From assembly GCF_015101885.1 (NCBI RefSeq), contig NZ_CP062941.1:124001-188000 (forward strand): DNA of 64,000 nucleotides, written 5' to 3'. Positions 34,795 to 41,255 of this stretch are shown piece by piece; within the stretch, counting starts at the first letter, position 1; each line of letters starts with the position of its first letter. The position numbers and the translations under genes are program-made. The DNA is from Massilia litorea. Lineage in GTDB: Bacteria > Pseudomonadota > Gammaproteobacteria > Burkholderiales > Burkholderiaceae_D. The notes under the pieces are model-generated. The model was not told where the DNA came from, made no database searches, and saw nothing but the letters and a program-made list of their open reading frames with translations.

Positions 34795-37320
34795 TTAGTT
34801 GACGACCGCGATCGGAATCGTGCGGCGGCGTTCTTCGATGGTGGCCGGGCGAACCTGGCCGCGTTCCGGCATGAAGACGACGTTCTCGTCCTGCGCCGGG
34901 CTGTTGACGAAATGGCGGAAGCGCTTGCGTACTTCCGGATCCTCGACCGCGTTCTTCCACTCGCAGGCATAGGTGTCGACCACCGCCTGCATGTCGGCCT
35001 CCAGCTCGGCGCCAATGCCCAGCTTGTCCTCGACCACGACCTGCTTCAGGTAATCGAGCCCGCCTTCGAGGTTCTCGCGCCAGGTGCTGGTGCGCTGCAG
35101 GCGGTCGGCGGTGCGCACGTAGAACATCAGGAAGCGGTCCACCAGCTTCACGACCGTCGCCTCGTCCAGGTTCGATGCGATCAGTTCGGCGTGGCGCGGC
35201 TTCATGCCGCCGTTGCCGCACACGTACAGGTTCCAGCCCTTGTCGGTGGCGATCAGGCCGACGTCCTTGCCCTGCGCCTCGGCGCATTCGCGGGTGCAGC
35301 CGGAGACCCCGAATTTCACTTTATGCGGCGTGCGCAAGCCCTTGTAGCGGTTCTCCAGCGCGATCGCGAAGCCCGCGCTGTCGCCCACGCCGTAGCGGCA
35401 CCAGGTCGAGCCGACGCAGGATTTCACGGTTCGTAGCGACTTGCCGTAGGCGTGGCCGGATTCGAAGCCGGCGGCGATCAGCTCTTCCCAGATCGGCGGC
35501 AGCTGGTCCACGCGCGCGCCGAACAGGTCGACTCGCTGGCCGCCCGTGATCTTGGTGTACAGGCCGTATTTTTTGGCGATCATGCCGACCGCGATCAGGC
35601 CGTCGGCCGTGACCTCGCCGCCCGGCATGCGCGGCACCACGGAATAAGTGCCGTCCTTCTGGATATTCCCGAGGAAGTAGTCGTTCGAATCCTGGAGGCT
35701 GGCGTGCTCCGGTTTCAATACGAAATCGTTCCAGGTCGAGGCCAGGATGTTCGCCGCTACCGGCTTGCAGACGTCGCAGCCCAGGCCCTTGCCGTGTTTG
35801 GCGAGCAGCTCGCCGAAGCTCTTGACGCGGCCGACGCGCACCAGGTGGTGCAGTTCCTGGCGCGAGTGGTCGAAGTGTTCGCACAGCGCGCGGCTGACGG
35901 TCACGCCCTGCTTGGCCAGTTCGGCGTTCAGCACCTGGGTCACCAGCGGCACGCAGCCGCCGCAGGCCGTGCCGGCGGTGGTGCACTTCTTCAGCGCACC
36001 GATGCTCGCCGCGCCATCGCGCACAGCCGCGCACAGGCTGCCTTTCGAGACGTCGTTGCAGGAGCAGATCTGGGCCGACTCCGGCAAGGCGTCGACGCCG
36101 AGTCCCTTCTTCGGCGCGCCGCCCGACTGCGGCAAGATCAGGCTCTCCGGCGCTTCCGGCAGTTCGATGCCGTTCAAGGCCATCTGCAACAGCGTGCCGT
36201 ATTCCGCGGCATCGCCGACCAGCACCGCGCCCAGCAAGCGCTTGCCGCATTCGCTCACCACCAGCTTTTTATAGGTCTGGCGCCGCTCATCCAGGTACTG
36301 GACGCTGCGGCTGCCGCTCGTTGCGCCATGGGCGTCGCCGATGCTGGCCACGTCCACGCCCATCAGTTTCAGCTTGGTGCTGAGGTCCGCGCCGGCAAAG
36401 CCGCCGGGGGCGCCGAGCACGTGGCGCGCGGCGGTGCGCGCCATGTCGTAGCCCGGCGCGACCAGGCCGAACAGCTGGCCGCGCCAGGCTGCGCATTCGC
36501 CGACGGCGTAGATGTCCGGATCGGAAGTGAGGCAGTCGTCGTCGACGGCGACGCCGCCGCGCGGGCCCAGCGTCAGCCCGCAGGCGCGGGCCAGCTCGTC
36601 GCGTGGGCGAATACCGGCCGAGAACACGATCATGTCGGTGTCGAGGTGGGAGCCATCGGCGAACTGCATGCGGTGGGTACCTGCTTCGCCATCGACGATC
36701 TCCAGCGTGTTCTTGCCGGTGTGGACGGTGACGCCCAGTTCTTCGATGCGGGTACGCAGTACGCGTGCGCCGTGGTCGTCCACCTGCACCGCCATCAGGC
36801 GCGGCGCGAATTCGACCACGTGCGCTTCCAGGCCGAGGTCGCGCAGCGCCTTCGCGCATTCCAGGCCGAGCAGGCCGCCGCCGACGACGACGCCGGTGCG
36901 CGCGCGTGCGCCGCATTCGCGCATCGCTTCCAGGTCTTCGATCGTGCGGTAGACAAAACAGTCGGCGCGTTCGCGGCCCGGCACCGGCGGCACGAAGGAA
37001 GAGGAACCGGTGGCCAGTACCAGCTTGTCGTAGGCGAGCACTGCGCCATCGGCCAGCGTCACCGTGCGCGCGCCGCGGTCGATGGCGACGACCTTGGCGT
37101 TCAGTTTCAGGTCGAGGTTGGTGCGCTCGAAAAAGCCCGGCGCAACCAGCGACAGGTCTTGCGCCGTTTTCCCGGCGAAGAATTCGGACAGGTGTACGCG
37201 GTCGTAGGCCGGGCGCGGCTCTTCGCCGAGCACCGTGATGTGGATGTGCGGCGCGGCGGCGGCCAGCGACTCGACGAATTTGTGGCCGACCATGCCGTGG
37301 CCGATGACGATGATGTTCAT
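34795..37320 (-). CDS. nirB: Nitrite reductase [NAD(P)H] large subunit
   Basis: 841-residue siroheme nitrite reductase converting nitrite to ammonium. Domains in order: FAD/NAD(P) pyridine nucleotide reductase (VIGHGMVGHKFVESL at residue 4, GGGLLGLECAKALRDLG), BFD-like [2Fe-2S] (CSCNDVSKGSLC ... CGGCVPLV), ferredoxin-like half domain, and siroheme/[4Fe-4S] domain with SCVGSTWCRYG and SGCTRECAEAQG supplying the four cysteines. Full length. It begins 21 bases after the transporter gene. Confidence 0.98.
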   Translation of the reverse strand: MNIIVIGHGMVGHKFVESLAAAAPHIHITVLGEEPRPAYDRVHLSEFFAGKTAQDLSLVAPGFFERTNLDLKLNAKVVAIDRGARTVTLADGAVLAYDKLVLATGSSSFVPPVPGRERADCFVYRTIEDLEAMRECGARARTGVVVGGGLLGLECAKALRDLGLEAHVVEFAPRLMAVQVDDHGARVLRTRIEELGVTVHTGKNTLEIVDGEAGTHRMQFADGSHLDTDMIVFSAGIRPRDELARACGLTLGPRGGVAVDDDCLTSDPDIYAVGECAAWRGQLFGLVAPGYDMARTAARHVLGAPGGFAGADLSTKLKLMGVDVASIGDAHGATSGSRSVQYLDERRQTYKKLVVSECGKRLLGAVLVGDAAEYGTLLQMALNGIELPEAPESLILPQSGGAPKKGLGVDALPESAQICSCNDVSKGSLCAAVRDGAASIGALKKCTTAGTACGGCVPLVTQVLNAELAKQGVTVSRALCEHFDHSRQELHHLVRVGRVKSFGELLAKHGKGLGCDVCKPVAANILASTWNDFVLKPEHASLQDSNDYFLGNIQKDGTYSVVPRMPGGEVTADGLIAVGMIAKKYGLYTKITGGQRVDLFGARVDQLPPIWEELIAAGFESGHAYGKSLRTVKSCVGSTWCRYGVGDSAGFAIALENRYKGLRTPHKVKFGVSGCTRECAEAQGKDVGLIATDKGWNLYVCGNGGMKPRHAELIASNLDEATVVKLVDRFLMFYVRTADRLQRTSTWRENLEGGLDYLKQVVVEDKLGIGAELEADMQAVVDTYACEWKNAVEDPEVRKRFRHFVNSPAQDENVVFMPERGQVRPATIEERRRTIPIAVVN

Positions 37321-37341
37321 GCTGCTCTCCTTGTTTTCCGA

Positions 37342-38634
37342 CTAAGCGCGCACCGCTGCGGCGCTTGTCGCGGTATTGCTGAAACGGGCGCCGAGTGCGC
37401 ACAGGCTGGCGACGACGACCAGGCCACCGAGGATCATCAGGGTCTGGCGCACGTCGCCCGTCCCTTTCATGAGGAAGCCGGCCAGCACCGCGCCGACATT
37501 CCCGCCGGCGCCGACGATGCCCGCCACGCCGCCGAGCGCCGTCGGTGCGACGAAGGGCACGAGCGCATAGGTCGCGCCGCAGGCCATGTGGGTAAACAGG
37601 CCGAAGCAGAGCATGGCGATGAAGGCAAACGCGACGCCGTCCGCATTCGCGAACAGCAGCAGGCCGAGGCCTTCGCCGATCATCAGCACGAACAGCACGG
37701 TGACGCGGCTGTTCAGGTCACCACGCGCCGCGCTGCGGTCCGACAGCCAGCCGCCCAGGGCGCGGGCAAACAGCGCCAGCAGGCCGAAGCTGCCGGCAGC
37801 CAGCCCGGCGGCCTTCAGCGACAGGCCGAAATGGTCGACGTAATAAATGGCGGCGATGTTGTGGATGAAGATCTCGATGCCGAAGCAGGCGCCGTAGGTG
37901 ACGAACAGCAGCCAGGCGCGGTGATTGCGGCAGGCGGCCTTGAAACTGGCCCAGCCGCCCTTGCCGCCGCCTTCGAAGTGGATGCCGGCCGCGCGCAGTT
38001 CGCTGAAGTTACCCGCCGGGCAGTCCTGGGTATGGCGCCAGTAGACGACGGCCATGACCAGCATCGCGACGCCCGGCACGATCAGGGCGATGCGCCAGCC
38101 CATGGTTTCGCTCACGCCGGCCATGACGAGGGCCGCGAGCAGCAGCGGCATCGCCGCCTGCGCCGCCCCGCCGCCGCTGTTGCCCCAGCCGGCGGCGGCC
38201 GCGTTGGCGGTGCCGACCACCTTGGGGGCGAACATCACCGAGGTGTGGTACTGGGTGATCACGAAGCTGGCGCCGACGGCGCCGATCCCGAGGCGGAACA
38301 GCAGGAAGCTTTCGTAGCTCTGGGCGAACGCGACGCCGAGTACGGGAATCGCCCCCAGGGCGAGCAAGCCGGTATAGGTCTTGCGCGGGCCGTAGCGGTC
38401 GCACAGCGGACCGACGAGCAGGCGCACCAGGATCGTAATGGCGACCGCGGCGATGTTGATGTTGGCGATTTGCGCGACCGACAGGCCGAATTCGCCTTTG
38501 ATCACCGGCATCAGCGGCGCGCAGGCGAACCAGGCGAAGAAGCAGATGAAGAACGCCATCCAGGTCAGGTGGAAGGCGCGCATCTGCGGCGTGTGGAAGT
38601 CGGTCAATCTGATGCTGTTCGCTTTGCTGGCCAT
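37342..38634 (-). CDS. narK: Nitrate/nitrite transporter (NarK/NasA type MFS)
   Basis: 430-residue major facilitator with 12 helices, nitrate-nitrite porter family. The nitrate signature regions are present: GNSGGGAAQAAMP in TM5 and GIVGAGGNVGAVLAG in TM11, plus the Arg-containing helices 2 and 8. Start at 38634 (MASKANSIRL) behind GAGGGATGAC. First structural gene of the operon, directly downstream of a roughly 130-nt leader with an ANTAR-type antitermination structure. Direction of transport (nitrate uptake) is inferred from the assimilatory context. Confidence 0.93.
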   Translation of the reverse strand: MASKANSIRLTDFHTPQMRAFHLTWMAFFICFFAWFACAPLMPVIKGEFGLSVAQIANINIAAVAITILVRLLVGPLCDRYGPRKTYTGLLALGAIPVLGVAFAQSYESFLLFRLGIGAVGASFVITQYHTSVMFAPKVVGTANAAAAGWGNSGGGAAQAAMPLLLAALVMAGVSETMGWRIALIVPGVAMLVMAVVYWRHTQDCPAGNFSELRAAGIHFEGGGKGGWASFKAACRNHRAWLLFVTYGACFGIEIFIHNIAAIYYVDHFGLSLKAAGLAAGSFGLLALFARALGGWLSDRSAARGDLNSRVTVLFVLMIGEGLGLLLFANADGVAFAFIAMLCFGLFTHMACGATYALVPFVAPTALGGVAGIVGAGGNVGAVLAGFLMKGTGDVRQTLMILGGLVVVASLCALGARFSNTATSAAAVRA

Positions 38635-38650
38635 GTCATCCCTCTTTTGA

Positions 38651-38699
38651 AAACAAAAAGGCGTCCGCGTCCCAGGGTGGTACCTGGAAGGCGGACGCC
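38651..38699 (-). terminator. Leader terminator of the nitrate assimilation operon
   Basis: Minus-strand stem GGCGTCCGC (38699-38691) with GCGGACGCC (38668-38660), enclosing an inner CCAGG/CCTGG hairpin, followed by TTTTTGTTTT (38659-38650). It ends 16 bases before the transporter start. Its 5' arm overlaps the 3' arm of the second hexaloop hairpin, so the two structures are mutually exclusive. Confidence 0.88.
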
Positions 38700-38733
38700 G
38701 TTGTCCGGAATGCCGGTCCAGCAGTGGACCGGC
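38692..38733 (-). promoter_or_regulatory. Two-hexaloop ANTAR-target RNA (antiterminator)
   Basis: On the minus strand, hairpin 1: GCCGGTCC-ACTGCT-GGACCGGC (38733-38712); then a 4-base linker; hairpin 2: CGGAC-AACGGC-GTCCG (38707-38692). Both loops are six bases with A at position 1 and G at position 4, the signature of ANTAR-protein RNA targets. Formation of hairpin 2 blocks the downstream terminator. NasT, encoded 1.5 kb upstream, is the expected ligand. Nitrate would act through NasS. Confidence 0.88.
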
Positions 38734-38775
38734 TATGTAAATGAAGGGATCGCCGTTGATCCTGCGTTCAGTGTT

Positions 38776-38791
38776 TGCAAGAGGCGTGCCA
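38776..38791 (-). promoter_or_regulatory. Sigma-54 promoter of the nitrate assimilation operon
   Basis: Minus-strand TGGCACGCCTCTTGCA: GG at 38790-38789 and GC at 38778-38777 with the canonical 10-base separation, matching TGGCACG-N4-TTGCA exactly. Predicted start is near 38765, giving a leader of about 131 nt that contains the two hexaloop hairpins and the terminator. Suggests control by general nitrogen status (NtrC). Confidence 0.8.
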
Positions 38792-38934
38792 GCGGAGATG
38801 CGGGGCGGGTGATGCGGTCGGTCGGGAAGGGAGCGCTCTATTGCAGTGCACAATGCGCGCTAATGATGCGGAACGGCGCACTACCGGTGGTCGGTGCATC
38901 ATCGCGCCGCATGAGCATGACCCGCAGACGCGGC

Positions 38935-40119
38935 TCATGCGCTCAAGGGCTGCGGATCGCGCTGGTGGATATCGAACGAGGCCGCGTAGGCAAGCGGATC
39001 GCTCCCGTCCCACACCCGGCCATCCATCAGCGTACTGCTGCGCATGGCGGCCGACGGCAGGTCCACGCCTGCCAGCTGCGCCGCGTCGCGATACAGCTCG
39101 ACCCGGTTCACCCTGGCCGCCACGCCCAGGTAATCGGGATCCTCGCGCAGCAGGCCCCAGCGCCGCTGCTGGGTCAGGAACCACATCCCGTCCGACAGCC
39201 ACGGGAAGGTCGCCTCGCCTTCGCCGAAGAAGCGCAGGCCCGGGAAATCGGAACGGCGCGGCACCAGGCAGGCCCGCAGCAGCTCGACGTCGGCATGCAC
39301 GTAGGCCGGGCTGGCCAGCACCTCGGCGGCGGCTTCGCGGTTGGTGGTCGAAGCGTCGAGCCAGCGCGCCGTGTCGAGCAAGGCGGCGACGAGGGCGCGG
39401 CAGGCGTTCGGATGGCGCGCCACGAAATCGGCGCGCGCGCCGAGCGCCTTGCCGGGGTGGTCCGGCCAGACCTGGCCGCTGGACGCAACCAGCGCGCCGC
39501 TCGCTTCCATCACGGCGCGCCGGCTCCAGGGTTCGCCCGCGCAGAAGCCGTCCATGTGGCCGGCTTCCAGGTTGACCGCCATCTGGCTCGGGGGCACGGT
39601 GACCAGCCGGGTCTGCGCCAGCGGATCGATGCCGGCCGCCGCCAGCCAGTAGCACAGCCACATCGCGTGGTTCCCGGTCGGGAAGGTGTGGCCGAAGGTG
39701 TAGCGGCGCGGCTGCTCGCGCATCAGGGCGGCGAGACCGGCGCCATCCTGGACGCCGGCCGCCGCGATCGCCCGCGAGAGCACGATGGATTGACCGTTCT
39801 GGTTCAGGTTCATCAGCACCGCCATCTCGCGCGCGGCGCTGCCGATCCCCATCTGCAGGCCATACAGCAGGCCGTACAAGGCGTGGGCGGCATCGAGCTC
39901 GCCGTTCGTCAGGCGGTCGCGCATGCCGGACCAGGACTGCTGCCTGTCGAGCGCCAGCTTGATGCCGTACTTTTCGTCGAAGCCGAGGATCGACGCCATC
40001 ACCAGCGGCGCGCAGTCGGCAAGCGGCATGAAGCCGATGCGCAGCACTTCCTTCTCGGGCCGGTCCGACCCGGCCCCGTGGACGTTCAAGGCAGCGCCCT
40101 GGCCTGGCAAGTCAGTCAT
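38935..40119 (-). CDS. nasS: Nitrate sensor NasS (NrtA/CmpA-like, cytoplasmic)
   Basis: 394-residue protein of the nitrate/bicarbonate ABC substrate-binding family (RIGFMPLADCAPLVMASILGF, GHTFPTGNHAMWLCYWL, EAGHMDGFCAGEPW). It has no signal peptide, distinguishing the cytoplasmic sensor NasS from transporter binding proteins. In Paracoccus, Azotobacter and Pseudomonas NasS holds NasT inactive until nitrate or nitrite binds. It starts 19 bases after nasT on the same strand. Confidence 0.92.
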   Translation of the reverse strand: MTDLPGQGAALNVHGAGSDRPEKEVLRIGFMPLADCAPLVMASILGFDEKYGIKLALDRQQSWSGMRDRLTNGELDAAHALYGLLYGLQMGIGSAAREMAVLMNLNQNGQSIVLSRAIAAAGVQDGAGLAALMREQPRRYTFGHTFPTGNHAMWLCYWLAAAGIDPLAQTRLVTVPPSQMAVNLEAGHMDGFCAGEPWSRRAVMEASGALVASSGQVWPDHPGKALGARADFVARHPNACRALVAALLDTARWLDASTTNREAAAEVLASPAYVHADVELLRACLVPRRSDFPGLRFFGEGEATFPWLSDGMWFLTQQRRWGLLREDPDYLGVAARVNRVELYRDAAQLAGVDLPSAAMRSSTLMDGRVWDGSDPLAYAASFDIHQRDPQPLSA

Positions 40120-40138
40120 GCGTTTCCTTTCGCCGGAT

Positions 40139-40774
40139 CTAGCCCAGCAAGTCCTCGACGTCCAGGATACGCTGCGCGATCTCGGCCAGTCTCATGTTCT
40201 TGTTCATCGCCAGGCTGCGCAGGCGGCCGTAGGCTTCGTCTTCAAGCAGGCCGTGGCGCTTCATCAGCACACCCTTGGCGCGGTCGATCACCTTGCGCTC
40301 GGCCAGCTTCTGGCGGGTGTCGGCCAGTTCGCCCAGCAGCTTCTGTTCGCGCCTGAAGCGCGCCAGCGCCACGTCGAGGACCGGGCGCACCCGCTCGGCG
40401 CGCAGGCCGGCCACGATATAGGCCGAGACGCCGGCCGCCACCGCCGCCTCCATCGTGTCGGCGCTGTCGTCCTCGGTGAAGAGCACGATCGGGCGCCGGG
40501 CCTCGCGCGTGGCGATCACGATGTGTTCGAGCACGTCGCGCGCGTCGGACTCGCTGTCGACGATGATCAGGTCCGGCTGCAACTGGGCGATGCGTTCGGG
40601 CAGGAAGATGTCGGGCGGGAGCGAAGCGACGATATCGTAGCCCGACTCCAGCAGGCCGACGCGCAATGCTGCGCTGCGGCAGGCCTGGGCGGCCAGTTCG
40701 GCGTCGCCGGCCGGCACCTCGCCGCCGGTAACGACGACGATGCGCAGGCTGCGTGAGGGATCGGCTGGTTTCAT
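40139..40774 (-). CDS. nasT: ANTAR-domain antitermination regulator NasT
   Basis: 211-residue response-regulator-like protein: receiver-like domain (residues 10-130, LIIVDSESDARDVLEH in place of a classical phosphorylation site region) and a C-terminal ANTAR domain (residues about 150-208, AKGVLMKRHGLLEDEAYGRLR, LAEIAQRILDVEDLL). ANTAR proteins bind paired hexaloop hairpins and prevent termination; exactly such a structure lies before the transporter gene. Start at 40774 (MKPADPSRSL). First gene of the nasTS pair. Confidence 0.94.
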   Translation of the reverse strand: MKPADPSRSLRIVVVTGGEVPAGDAELAAQACRSAALRVGLLESGYDIVASLPPDIFLPERIAQLQPDLIIVDSESDARDVLEHIVIATREARRPIVLFTEDDSADTMEAAVAAGVSAYIVAGLRAERVRPVLDVALARFRREQKLLGELADTRQKLAERKVIDRAKGVLMKRHGLLEDEAYGRLRSLAMNKNMRLAEIAQRILDVEDLLG

Positions 40775-40889
40775 GCGCTTTTCGAATGCAAGAACCGCGC
40801 CATCCACGATCGGACACAAAGCAAAGGTATTCTTGGAGGAAATATCTGCCATGGAGAGCACGCAAAAGACATTCATCAAACGCATCGCC

Positions 40890-40961
40890 GGCATCACAAA
40901 CGAAAAGTTTATTTATGACTGGGTCTCACATATACTGCACCGCAACATCACAGTGTTTATC
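40890..40961 (+). promoter_or_regulatory. Duplicated promoter-leader element, copy 2
   Basis: Counterpart of 29981-30052, gap-free alignment over 72 bases. Upstream block around AAAGTTTATTTATG, variable 11-base block, then the identical 24-base block beginning TATACTGCACCGCAACATC (40931). It lies 12 bases before a 35-codon ORF and in the divergent region shared with nasT. Confidence 0.75.
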
Positions 40962-40973
40962 AGGAGATCCGCC

Positions 40974-41081
40974 ATGACCGTTCTCGAATTCGTCCCCATC
41001 GCTCTCGCCGTCCTCGCCGTTGTCGCCCGCGTCGCCATGTTCCTGCCGCGCGCGCCCAAGTCCGCGGCTCAGGCGCGCTAA
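40974..41081 (+). CDS. Small single-pass membrane protein (35 aa)
   Basis: ATG at 40974 with CAGGAG at 6-7 bases opens a 35-residue protein with one hydrophobic helix (LEFVPIALAVLAVVARVAMFL) and a basic C-terminal tail (PRAPKSAAQAR). It is followed 30 bases later by a strong terminator, so it sits in its own compact transcription unit behind the duplicated promoter-leader element. No family recognised. Could alternatively be the coding part of a regulatory RNA. Confidence 0.65.
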   Translation: MTVLEFVPIALAVLAVVARVAMFLPRAPKSAAQAR

Positions 41082-41110
41082 GCCGCAACGCAGCATGGCC
41101 CCTTCCCGAT

Positions 41111-41146
41111 AAAGCGCGCCTGTACGTACGCAGGCGCGCTTTTTTT
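41111..41146 (+). terminator. Intrinsic terminator of the small membrane protein gene
   Basis: 12-bp stem AAAGCGCGCCTG / CAGGCGCGCTTT with 8-base loop, then a T-run. Confidence 0.93.
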
Positions 41147-41255
41147 ATGCCGGATAAATGTTCCGGAGGCCTCCCCTGTCGCAGAGTGGCTGCGCTAGAA
41201 TGCATTCGCAATTTCTAGCCAGAAAGCTATTTTCCCTACTCACCGAACATCCACG

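Noticed and set aside
35452..40356. Very long plus-strand open frame (over 1600 codons) opposite the nitrate genes
   Set aside because: It is the mirror of nirB, narK, nasS and nasT; its composition is His/Arg/Gln/Ala-rich without domains, as expected from high-GC antisense frames.
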